A stretch of DNA of 64,000 nucleotides, taken from NCBI GenBank assembly GCA_964019055.1, contig OZ025218.1:4176169-4240168 (forward strand), in the 5' to 3' direction. Under the pieces are notes generated by a model. The model was not told where the DNA came from and did not search any database. It saw only the letters and a program-made list of their open reading frames with translations. The DNA comes from Anthopleura xanthogrammica. Lineage: Eukaryota > Cnidaria > Anthozoa > Actiniaria > Actiniidae. The position numbers and the translations under genes are program-made. Positions 28,576 to 36,349 of this stretch are shown here, in pieces. Each line of letters starts with the position of its first letter. Position 1 is the stretch's first letter.

Positions 28576-29577
28576 AACACTATCCGGCGGTACTTCCGTG
28601 TCCTCAGGGATCACTTGTAACTCCTCCCTAACAAAAGAACGCTTGGGAGCTTCCCCAGAAAGATAGTAGAGCACAGGTTGATTAGGACTAATAGTCGCAC
28701 GTGATATCTCATAAACTTCTAAAGACCAAATGGGATCCGTAGCGCGTTGTTGACCACCCTCCTCTTCCCCAGCGGCATATAAGTATCGAACGAGCACCCC
28801 TGCAGGGATCCTATTTTCTTTTGATCCCACGGGCCTTTTGTATGTAGGGTCCTTCACCTCAACGGACTCTGACTTTATTGCCTCTCTTGCTGTCTTTCCA
28901 GTAATCCTCTTGACTTCGTTGTTGATAGATCGTATCACGGCAGGAAGTCGTTCCACCCACTCTCGTGACCTCATATCTCCCCCAACGTGGTTAGAGGCCT
29001 CTTTGATCATCTCTTGAGCATATTGATGACTGAACAACTTTTCTGATATCGTTCGATTAGCACGCTCCACGAGGGATTGTGCTCTATGATTTCCAGCTTC
29101 TGATCTCTGAACTTTTATGGCACGTTTCTTCATAACTTTCGTAACTTCCCCCATGAATTCTGTTCCTGGGTCGACCATCAAAGTCTCAGGCCAATCTAAT
29201 GTCCTAGAATATATGCTATCGAAAGCCTTAGATATTTCTGTGGAGTATTTTGTGGAGGTAGGTTCAGCATCCACATACCTAGAAGCAATATCCACCACAA
29301 CGAGAGCATACTTATACGTCTTTCTCTTTACGACATCATGAGGCAAAAAGAGTAAGTCTGCTTGATGGATCTCATTGGGGGTAGAAATGTTCCAATGAAA
29401 TCTGGGAATGTAGGTGGGGGCAGGGAGGTATATTTGCCACAAGGCTTGCTTAATAAGCCACTTTCTTGTCATCTCTTCAGAAATACCTGTCGCTTCGGAT
29501 AGTTTCGAAATCGCCGAATATCCCTTCCAATATCCTTCGGTTGAGTAATAAGCGTTTGAAAGCTTCTTTTCGTCCAT
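28567..29577 (-). CDS. Polinton retrovirus-like integrase, 336 aa
   Basis: Intact homologue of 16124-17143. The same architecture is seen: N-terminal helix-turn-helix-like GYWKGYSAISKLSEATGIS, catalytic Asp in HQADLLFLP, Asp in VDPGTEFMG, Glu in SLVERANRT, and a C-terminal VLVRYLYAAGEEEGGQ...SPNQPVLYYL domain. The 3' end overlaps the 3' end of PolB by 9 bp (convergent), and the start is 41 bp from the capsid ATG (divergent). Integrates the element and should create the 5-bp duplications seen at both complete elements. Confidence 0.92.
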   Translation of the reverse strand: MDEKKLSNAYYSTEGYWKGYSAISKLSEATGISEEMTRKWLIKQALWQIYLPAPTYIPRFHWNISTPNEIHQADLLFLPHDVVKRKTYKYALVVVDIASRYVDAEPTSTKYSTEISKAFDSIYSRTLDWPETLMVDPGTEFMGEVTKVMKKRAIKVQRSEAGNHRAQSLVERANRTISEKLFSHQYAQEMIKEASNHVGGDMRSREWVERLPAVIRSINNEVKRITGKTAREAIKSESVEVKDPTYKRPVGSKENRIPAGVLVRYLYAAGEEEGGQQRATDPIWSLEVYEISRATISPNQPVLYYLSGEAPKRSFVREELQVIPEDTEVPPDSVLS

Positions 29578-29618
29578 AGTATCTAAGAGAGTAACTAGTT
29601 ATTACATAAATAAGAAAA
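29578..29618. promoter_or_regulatory. divergent integrase/capsid intergenic region with palindrome
   Basis: 41 bp containing the palindrome TAACTAGTTA (29592-29601) followed by ATAAATAAG towards the capsid gene. Layout matches 16080-16123. Confidence 0.5.
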
Positions 29619-30609
29619 ATGTCGAGAGCAATTCCAGAAAAGCTCGATATAGATAGGTCTTTCAAACAACCCTACGGACTCAAAGCAGAGAAGAATATTC
29701 ATCGTGTGAGCTTTAGTCCAGCCACGGTTGATCCTGGACGAACGTTGGATGTCCACATACCCAAGTTACCGGAGAATGTTGTTATTGTTCCCGGAAGCGT
29801 GGCACTCTTGGTGGATCTCACTTTGAAGAATGGAACCACCGCAGACGCAAATAAGACTGTGGTTAATAACCTGGGTAAGAACCTTATTGAACAGATGAGA
29901 GTTACATTTGGTGGACGGCCAATAGAAGATTTGGTTCGATATGACCTCTATCAAACTTACGGCGACCTATTCCTCAGGAAAGAAGAACGAAAGAATAGGC
30001 TAAGAGAAGGGATCTCGTCAGAAAACATGAGGAAACTAAGGACGGCAGCGGGAGATAAGACCGAGACTGATTCTGCAGAAGTGGCTTTAGCCGCGATCTA
30101 TGGAACACGATACAGGATCCCCATATCCCACACCATCCTCGACTCTCATGGAGTATATTATTCCAATGGATTAATAGATACCCTACTCTTTCAGGTTACC
30201 TTTCCGATGAGTACGAAAATCGTAACCTCAGGCCAAACAGACGCTAAGTATACCCTATCCAACCTAGAACTAGAGTATGAGACCATTAGCAGCGAATATC
30301 TGGCAAATGAAGCATTAAGCAGCTACGAGAATGGTAAGGGATTTTACTATGAGAACGTATTGATGCATAAGAGTTTCCCCATCAACAAGAAAAATACCAC
30401 CGTATTCAACGAACAGATCAACTTACCCCTACGATCGATGATTGGGATCCTAATGATATTCATCGAACTATATACGGCCTGCGCTAGGGACTATTTACTT
30501 ATTCGTCGTAGCCGATGGATTGGTGGAGTTCCAGAATAGGAATTTCAAGCAAAACTGGTACCAAGACTTCAGACGAATAGGTATTAAGGTGATAGTTATG
30601 ATACAATAA
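29619..30609 (+). pseudogene. major capsid protein (double jelly-roll), internally deleted
   Basis: Starts MSRAIPEKLDIDRSFKQ and matches the E1 protein through NLPLRSMIGILMIF. After about 280 codons a deletion removes roughly 100 codons relative to E1 and shifts the frame: the ORF stops at 30539, while the authentic C-terminal codons (FVVADGLVEF...) follow in another frame to about 30609. Loss of much of the second jelly roll makes this copy non-functional. The upstream ATAAATAAGAAAA next to the ATG is the late-type context. Confidence 0.8.
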
Positions 30610-30615
30610 ATAAGG

Positions 30616-31251
30616 ATGGAGGAACTAAAAGATAAAACACCCTTTCACTGTATCATAACAGGCCCCACGAATTGTGGGAAGACTCAATACCTAGTGAATA
30701 CCCTAAAGAATAGTTTCCGATATGTGTTCGAATACGTCATACTTATCTGTCCCACTTATGTGGAGAATCTTACTTATCGAGGCTTTGCCAAAAAGGATCC
30801 CAGGTTTATTGTTCTATCACCTAACGCAGATGACGTGAATGAGATATGTGATCTACTTTCAATGTGTAAGACGATATTCTCGGGGCACGACACCCTAATT
30901 ATTTTGGATGATTGTGCTTTCTCGAAAGAGTTAAAACAAAGGTCGAATCACTTCATTAGGATGGGGCTTTCGGGAAGACACGACAAGATCTCCATTTGGG
31001 TTTTAACCCAGCAAATTACCTCCATTGCAAAACCCTTCCGCGAAAATGTTGCGTGTATCATATCCTTCTACAGTCCAAGTCAATCATCAAATAGGATACT
31101 GTTTGAAGAATTTGGAGCTAGGGGCATGGATATCGAAGACAGGAATGCCTTCATGAAAATACTAAAGAAGGAAAAGTACTCCAGAATATGTTTTTGCTTA
31201 ATACACCCACATCCATCCTACGTTGAAATACCTGGTCTAAGTATATGTTGA
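30616..31251 (+). CDS. packaging ATPase (FtsK/HerA-A32 type), 211 aa
   Basis: Intact. Walker A GPTNCGKT at residues 16-23, Walker B LIILDDC around residues 94-100, a conserved Ser/Gly-Arg segment (GLSGRHDKISIWVLTQQ) and the C-terminal CFCLIHPHPSYVEIPGL. The A32-like ATPase of Polintons and NCLDV is believed to pump DNA into preformed capsids. AATAAATAAGG lies directly before the ATG. Located between capsid and small late genes as in E1. The E1 copy is split by a transposon, so this is the only complete packaging ATPase here. Confidence 0.9.
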   Translation: MEELKDKTPFHCIITGPTNCGKTQYLVNTLKNSFRYVFEYVILICPTYVENLTYRGFAKKDPRFIVLSPNADDVNEICDLLSMCKTIFSGHDTLIILDDCAFSKELKQRSNHFIRMGLSGRHDKISIWVLTQQITSIAKPFRENVACIISFYSPSQSSNRILFEEFGARGMDIEDRNAFMKILKKEKYSRICFCLIHPHPSYVEIPGLSIC

Positions 31252-31270
31252 TTACGATAAAATAAGAATT

Positions 31271-31734
31271 ATGAGATCCATTACGGAAGAATACGATGAT
31301 GAATCCACAGGAGAAGTAAAGGACACGCCTCCCCAAAAGTCGAAGTCTGAGAAGAAGAAGGAAGAGTTAAAGGAAAAGCGCGAACAACTTTGCATACTTG
31401 CTGGGTTAGGAAGCATTAGCGAATATACGGGGTGCAATTAAGTATAGGAGATGTTAAAAGATTACCACCAAAGGACGTTAAGAAATATCATAAGATGTAT
31501 CAAAACGGTATAGGGGACAAAGTGGTGGATGAGTTGATGAGCATAACCCAAAAAATTCTAGTAAAATTTATCTCATACATGCTTCCGATGGATGATGATG
31601 AAGAAGTTGAGGAAGCTTTGGATGATGATGAGTTCCTGAGAGAAAGACTAATCAATGATTCCGGATTCGTTTGGGGAAAAGGGGGAAGATTCATGGCATT
31701 TGTAGATTTCTATCTAGGTCCACGTTCATCCTAG
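31271..31734 (+). pseudogene. tandem duplicate of late helical protein, broken
   Basis: MRSITEEYDDES... aligns with the neighbouring gene at 31784-32356. A 2-bp loss near 31437 creates a stop after GCN; the remainder (LSIGDVKRLPPKDVKKYH, DDDEFLRERLIND) continues in another frame and ends early at 31734 without the FLFQVGKH segment. The upstream sequences of the two copies (AAGTATATGTTGAT...ATAAAATAAG) are nearly identical, so the promoter was duplicated too. E1 has a single copy. Confidence 0.75.
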
Positions 31735-31783
31735 GTTGAAATACCTGGTCTAAGTATATGTTGATGATGATAAAATAAGGATT

Positions 31784-32356
31784 ATGGCATCCATCATGGA
31801 ACAATACGAGGATAAATCAGAACCTTCGAAGTCAGAAGAAGTAAAGGACGTGCCTCCCCCAAAGAAGAAGTCTAAGTCTGAGGAGGATGACGAAGAGTTA
31901 GAGGAAAAGCGCGAACAACTTTGCATACTTGCCACGTTAGGAACCATTAGCGAATATACGGGGTGCAAACTAAGTCTAGGAGATGTTAAAAGATTACCTC
32001 CAAAGGACGTTAAGAAATATTATAACAGGTATCAAACCGCCACAGGGGCTAAGATGGCGAATGGGTTAATGAACCTACTCCAAGGAATTGCAGTAAAAGT
32101 TATCTCACGCATACTTCCGATCGATGATAAGAAAGAACTTATCAAAGATTTGGAGAATGATAAGTTCCTGAGAGAAAGCCTAACCAACGATATCGGATAT
32201 CTCGGGTTGAAGGGGGGAAGATTCATAGCATTAGCAGATTTCCTTTTCCAAGTCGGAAAGCATGTTAAGACAGATTTTTTCGGCGCATCCCCCCAGTTTT
32301 TGGAGCCCGCTGAGCAACTTGTTAGGGAGTTTGAGCAAGACTTAAGCAAGACTTAA
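31784..32356 (+). CDS. conserved late helical protein (DVKKYYNRYQ family), 190 aa
   Basis: Orthologue of 12291-12881: acidic N-terminus, EELEEKREQLCILATLG, LSLGDVKRLPPKDVKKYYNRYQ, RILPIDDKKELIKDL, GYLGLKGGRFIALADFLFQVGKH. Predicted helical and soluble; function unknown. The end of the gene contains a short repeat (GACTTAAGCAA twice). ATAAAATAAGG lies just before the ATG. Confidence 0.75.
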   Translation: MASIMEQYEDKSEPSKSEEVKDVPPPKKKSKSEEDDEELEEKREQLCILATLGTISEYTGCKLSLGDVKRLPPKDVKKYYNRYQTATGAKMANGLMNLLQGIAVKVISRILPIDDKKELIKDLENDKFLRESLTNDIGYLGLKGGRFIALADFLFQVGKHVKTDFFGASPQFLEPAEQLVREFEQDLSKT

Positions 32357-32390
32357 GCAAGACTTAAGCATTTGTTGATAAGTAATAAAT

Positions 32391-32849
32391 ATGGCAACGA
32401 AAGAAGAAGATGGTGGTGATGAAGGACGAATTACGAAAGAACCCCAAAGGGTCGTTCGAGAAAAAGATCCTAAGAAGGTTGCTGCCGGAAAAAAATTAGT
32501 GGAATATAATAGGAAAGCTAAGCAGGCATTGCAAGAAAAGGAAGCTGCGGAAAAGGAAGCTGCGGAAAAGAATGTTAATAAGGAAGAAGAAGGATCGGGG
32601 GGAACCTGGATACCCGAACTCGACCTCACTAGTGTATTAACCATGATAGGAATAACGCTAACGGTTGTTGACCTATACTTTAAGTGGAAAAAGAGTAATC
32701 CTCCACCTCCCCCACATTCCACACCTTCCCCAAGCGTTCCCACTCCAGCTGATAACACTGCCATGCCTCCCCAATCCAAACCCATGCCTTCCCAGTCTAA
32801 ACCCACACCTTCCCAGTCTAGACCAAGGATAGGAATGGAAGGACCATAA
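32391..32849 (+). CDS. late protein with KDPKKVAAGKKL motif and one membrane helix, 152 aa
   Basis: Orthologue of 11827-12267. Basic N-terminus with REKDPKKVAAGKKLVEYN, Ala/Glu/Lys helix with a duplicated KEAAEKEAAEK, one membrane segment (LTSVLTMIGITLTVVDLYF), then a Pro/Ser tail in which CATGCCTTCCC variants encode repeated MPSQSKP units (32761-32823). Ends GMEGP. GTAATAAATATGG provides the late-type ATG context. Confidence 0.72.
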   Translation: MATKEEDGGDEGRITKEPQRVVREKDPKKVAAGKKLVEYNRKAKQALQEKEAAEKEAAEKNVNKEEEGSGGTWIPELDLTSVLTMIGITLTVVDLYFKWKKSNPPPPPHSTPSPSVPTPADNTAMPPQSKPMPSQSKPTPSQSRPRIGMEGP

Positions 32850-32892
32850 GGAAAAATCATATAAGCAATGATATGCCCATCAAATAAAAGGC

Positions 32893-33123
32893 ATGGCAAA
32901 GAAAGAAGAAAACGACCTAGTGAAAAAGGTCACGGAATCTGCAGTAATCATGGGGATCGCCGCGGGGGTAGGTTACATAGGGAAGAAGATGACAAAAGAG
33001 TCATTCATTAACGATCCATCCAATAGCTTGACGAATTATGGTAAATGGGTGGCTGTGCTTGCGGGCTCCATGTATTTGAAGGAGTACCTAGAAACGAAGA
33101 AGATCTTACCTGATGGTGTCTAA
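32893..33123 (+). CDS. small two-helix membrane protein, 76 aa
   Basis: Orthologue of 11562-11786 with the same two hydrophobic segments (SAVIMGIAAGVGYIG, WVAVLAGSMYLKEYL) and central KKMTKESF. Conserved position and sequence between two Polinton subfamilies support a real gene. AAATAAAAGGCATGG precedes it. Confidence 0.72.
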   Translation: MAKKEENDLVKKVTESAVIMGIAAGVGYIGKKMTKESFINDPSNSLTNYGKWVAVLAGSMYLKEYLETKKILPDGV

Positions 33124-33173
33124 GGAGTACGCAAAAAACATCTAAACACTTATCTTTCTCAATGAAAGATAAA

Positions 33174-33680
33174 ATGGCGTCAGCAGCAATAGCAGGTGCT
33201 GCCGAATTGGGTGCGGCAGAAGCAGGTGCGGGTGCGGCAGGAGCGGGCGCAGCTTCTATTATGGGATCGTCGGTCTTTGGAGCCATAATTAACGCAGCGG
33301 CATTCATAAGAGGGTCTTACTTGGCTAGGGCGATATCAGGTGGGGGCAATCCGATGACGGAAAAAATTCGTCATGATAAGGCCTTGGAGAAGTATCAGAG
33401 GGACATGGGGGAGTGGGAAAAGAAGAGACAAGAGTATAGAGATTCAATGGAGTTACGATATGAGAAATTAAGGAGAGCACAAAGAATGATGAAACAAACA
33501 GATGAAGATTTTTTGCTCTATGCTAAGACTCACCCCAAGTCCATGCCTCCCCCATTCACGCAACCAAAACCCAAGTTCTCAGATTATTACAAACCAAGCA
33601 AGCAACAGAAGAAGTATGAGATGATTTTCATGGGTGGGGGAATGTTGGCTTTAACATACGTTATTACTAGAGTAATATAA
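33174..33680 (+). CDS. conserved late protein with Ala/Gly N-terminus and C-terminal helix
   Basis: Orthologue of 10948-11508. The frame opens at 33162 but GATAAAATGG supports the ATG at 33174. Ala/Gly-rich N-terminus, SVFGAIINAAAFIRGSYLAR, coiled-coil-like KALEKYQRDMGEWEKKRQEY, DEDFLLYAKTHP, and the membrane helix GGGMLALTYVITRV at the C-terminus. That terminal helix reappears at the ends of the next two genes, indicating local duplication. Confidence 0.72.
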   Translation: MASAAIAGAAELGAAEAGAGAAGAGAASIMGSSVFGAIINAAAFIRGSYLARAISGGGNPMTEKIRHDKALEKYQRDMGEWEKKRQEYRDSMELRYEKLRRAQRMMKQTDEDFLLYAKTHPKSMPPPFTQPKPKFSDYYKPSKQQKKYEMIFMGGGMLALTYVITRVI

Positions 33681-33684
33681 AAGC

Positions 33685-34002
33685 ATGGTAGAAGGTGGAC
33701 CTATTGACATAAACCTTGATGATGATGATAGAAGGTTTTTATTGAAGGGTAAGTACATGACTAAGAGGGCTCAGACTGAGAGGCTTAAGCACTTCTTTTT
33801 GAGTAGGGGTATGAAGATAACTAATCAAGAATTAAAGAGGTATGAGAGAAGGCCTAGTGAGGATGATGATTCGTATATTAGTAGGCTTCGTAACTTCCCA
33901 GGTCATGAGGAGCCAAGCGAGGAACAGGAGAACCGTGTGACGACTTCCTTGTGGATAGGGGGAATCTTGGCTTTAATATATGTTATTTCTAGAGTAAAAT
34001 AA
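33685..34002 (+). CDS. chimeric small membrane protein, copy 1
   Basis: 105 aa. The N-terminal part (MVEGGPIDINLDDDDRRFLL, RLKHFFLSRGMKI, SEDDDSYISRLR) resembles the N-terminus of the long membrane protein at 34336-34909 and its E1 homologue at 10944. The C-terminus (WIGGILALIYVISRVK) resembles the terminal helix of the preceding gene at 33174-33680. It therefore looks like a fusion of two neighbours. Starts 4 bp after the previous stop, with AATATAAAAGCATGG context. Absent from E1. Confidence 0.7.
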   Translation: MVEGGPIDINLDDDDRRFLLKGKYMTKRAQTERLKHFFLSRGMKITNQELKRYERRPSEDDDSYISRLRNFPGHEEPSEEQENRVTTSLWIGGILALIYVISRVK

Positions 34003-34005
34003 AAC

Positions 34006-34332
34006 ATGGTAGAAGGTGGAGGAAAGCCACATATTACAATCAATGATAATGAGAGAAAATTCTTATTGCGGAGTAAGAACATGAGTAGGGGGTCTCAGTA
34101 TGAGCGGCTTAAACACTTCTTTTTGACTAAGGCAATCAAGATGAGTGAACAAGATCTAAATAGGTGTATGAGATTACCTAGTGAAGATGATGACTCATAT
34201 ATTGATAGGATTCGTAATGGTGGTTTTGGAGGGGCTTACGAAGTAAGTGAGCAACATAAGAACCGTGTGACGGCTCTTTTGTGGGTGGGTGGAATCTTGG
34301 CTTTAATGTATGTTATTTCTAGAGTAAAATAA
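34006..34332 (+). CDS. chimeric small membrane protein, copy 2
   Basis: 108 aa, a diverged tandem duplicate of 33685-34002 at a spacing of 321 bp: MVEGGGKPHITINDNERKFL, RLKHFFLTKAIKM, SEDDDSYIDRIRN, and the same C-terminal helix WVGGILALMYVISRVK. The divergence between copies with frames kept open suggests that both were maintained by selection for some time. AGTAAAATAAAACATGG precedes it. Confidence 0.7.
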   Translation: MVEGGGKPHITINDNERKFLLRSKNMSRGSQYERLKHFFLTKAIKMSEQDLNRCMRLPSEDDDSYIDRIRNGGFGGAYEVSEQHKNRVTALLWVGGILALMYVISRVK

Positions 34333-34335
34333 AAC

Positions 34336-34909
34336 ATGGCAGAAGGTGGAGAAGATATAGACTTTGAACCATTAGGAGAAGATGGGAAAATCGACATCAA
34401 TGATGATGACTTAGACCCCTTAATAGAGGATAGGGACTTGGGTGGGAAGAGTCGATTGGAAAGGATTAGGGACTTCTTTTCGAGGAGAGGGTGGAGCATG
34501 AGGGGTAGTAGAAGAATTAGAGAGAGATAATGAAGAATTAGAGAGAGAAAACGAACGAATAGATGCAGAAAACGAAGCCATAGTAGATAAAGTTCCCCTG
34601 AAAGAGCGCATCAAAGAGATCTTCAAAAAAGCGGGGGGAATCACCGTAGCTTCCGTACTAGCAGCTACCCTCGTCGTAGTTGGATTCATCCTTTCCAAAC
34701 TCAAGGCAGGGTTATCCGCTATGGGGAGGGGGTTGAAGGAGCTAGGTAAAAAGATGGCGGGACTGCTACCTGGGTTGATAGGCTCTATAGTTTCATTCCT
34801 ATTCAAGACGGCGGGAGAGGTTGTGGGGTTTTTGGCTAAGAATGCGTGGTTGTTGATTCTGGCTGTGGTGGTGTATGTGGTTGAACAATATAAGAACAAA
34901 AAGAGATAA
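34336..34909 (+). pseudogene. late membrane protein with acidic N-terminus, frameshifted
   Basis: First ORF 34336-34530 (MAEGGEDIDFEPLGEDGKID, RDLGGKSRLERIRDFFSRRG) ends through a frameshift near 34510. The rest continues in another frame through an acidic repeat (ELERDNEELEREN), then GGITVASVLAATLVVVGFIL and the C-terminal helix NAWLLILAVVVYVVEQYKN. It is shorter than the E1 homologue, lacking most of the region between RLR and the Glu-rich helix. The E1 copy is frameshifted at a different place. Confidence 0.65.
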
Positions 34910-34922
34910 GGAGTAGATATAA

Positions 34923-35615
34923 ATGGTAAGACTTTTCGTGAAATTAAGGAAACCGGATGAGACGTTTTGGTTGGAGCATCCTATAGGTAGGAAGGTTAAG
35001 ATGACGTTGTTGAGCTGTATGTTTAAGAATAGACTCTATGATCTCACAGGAGAAGGACTCGTGTATGATCCTAATGGAAAGGTTGCTCTTAGGATTCCTC
35101 AGGGGAATTATTACATGACTACTTTTGTGTCTTTTCTTGAGGAAGAAAAAAACTCTCTCTTGAAGGTGAAAGAACAGGATCTTCCAAAAGGTGGGAAGAA
35201 ATGGTATGTGAATAGCACCAAAAAGGATACAACCCTAAGTCCAAACTTAGCCTCTTTCCTGGGGGTACCTAAGACTCTACCTTGGGCTGGAGACAAAAAC
35301 AAACAATACCCGATAACTCTTAAGGAACCCCCGTCCATTCTTTATCTCCATTGTAACCTCATAAATTCCTTTCATACCCTAATCAACGAACAACGTGACT
35401 CATTATCATACAAGACATTCGCTTCTTCCCAGGTGTTTTCCCTGATAGACGCAGGGGATCTTGGCGAAAACGTAGCACAGTTCTTCAACGATACCCACGG
35501 TACCCCCATTCTTGGGGAAAAGATCAGTAGTATCAGATTTTGGATTACGGATACTGATAACAATAGCGTCATTGATGGAATATACCCAATGATGATTTCC
35601 ATAGAAATCACATAA
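34923..35615 (+). CDS. candidate minor capsid (penton-like) protein, 230 aa
   Basis: Intact: MVRLFVKLRKPDETFWLEHP, MTLLSCMFKNRLYDL, LRIPQGNYYMTTFV, LSPNLASFLGVPKTLPW, ILYLHCNLINSFHTL, and RFWITDTDNNSVIDGIYPMM near the C-terminus. Alternating short beta strands and size fit a single jelly-roll minor capsid protein, which Polintons are expected to encode, but no sequence motif proves it. TATAAATGG at the start is a textbook late-type context. The E1 copy (9325-10040) is broken. Confidence 0.65.
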   Translation: MVRLFVKLRKPDETFWLEHPIGRKVKMTLLSCMFKNRLYDLTGEGLVYDPNGKVALRIPQGNYYMTTFVSFLEEEKNSLLKVKEQDLPKGGKKWYVNSTKKDTTLSPNLASFLGVPKTLPWAGDKNKQYPITLKEPPSILYLHCNLINSFHTLINEQRDSLSYKTFASSQVFSLIDAGDLGENVAQFFNDTHGTPILGEKISSIRFWITDTDNNSVIDGIYPMMISIEIT

Positions 35616-35637
35616 GAATAGTAAGGTAACATATAAA

Positions 35638-36257
35638 ATGGTGGATAACGACATAAAAAAAAAACAACAAGAATATATCCAACAGCTCCAGAATTCACCG
35701 ATGGTGAGGATTTTAGACTACATAAGGTGGATGGTGTACTCACGAAGTTAGAAAGTGAGCGCGATCGATACGAAAAAGTGCGAAAGAAATATTCACGATG
35801 GAGGTTGTTTTTCCATACTTTCTCAATGACCTCAGGAGGTCTTTCTGTTTTGTTTACGGTGGGAGGTATTGGTACGTCACTTACAGGTCCTGGGTTGGTA
35901 ATTGGAATACCATTGTCTGCGGTGGGGGGTTTCATGGGGGTTGTTTCTGCTTTGTGTGGGGTGGCTGTTAAGAAGATAACTGTAAAAGTAAGTAAGCATG
36001 AGAAGACGGTTCAGCTCATTCGTTCTAAGCTTAATAGTATTAACGATCTTGTCTCGAAAGCTTTGAAGGATAACAGGATTAATGAGGAAGAGTTTACTCT
36101 TATCCTTAGTGAGATGGGGAAGTACGAAAAACTTAGGGGAGAGATTAGGATGAAGAAGAATGAAGAATTCTCGCAAAAAAAAGTATTCGACATCGAAGGG
36201 TTAAGGAAGGAGATGAAGGAAGAACTCATTCAACAACTCACACAACCAAGGAAATAG
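35638..36257 (+). pseudogene. Polinton membrane-active late protein with A-run frameshift
   Basis: The ATG (TATAAAATGG context) opens MVDNDIK, but a run of ten A (about 35656-35665) puts the rest out of frame. From RIYPTAPEF on, the protein matches the E1 gene at 8706-9302, including RDRYEKVRKKYSRW, the Gly-rich hydrophobic stretches (SGGLSVLFTVGGIGTSLTG, GIPLSAVGGFMGVVSAL) and KHEKTVQLIRSKLNSINDL. An internal ORF starts at 35727. Slippage at the homopolymer could restore the frame in some transcripts; this is speculation. Confidence 0.7.
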
Positions 36258-36349
36258 TGTTTCGACTGGGAGGTTTCGAGTATAGGATTCATCGCGAGGA
36301 TAGAATAGAGGTTTAATGGGAAAAAAATACATCATATAAAAGAAGAAAC

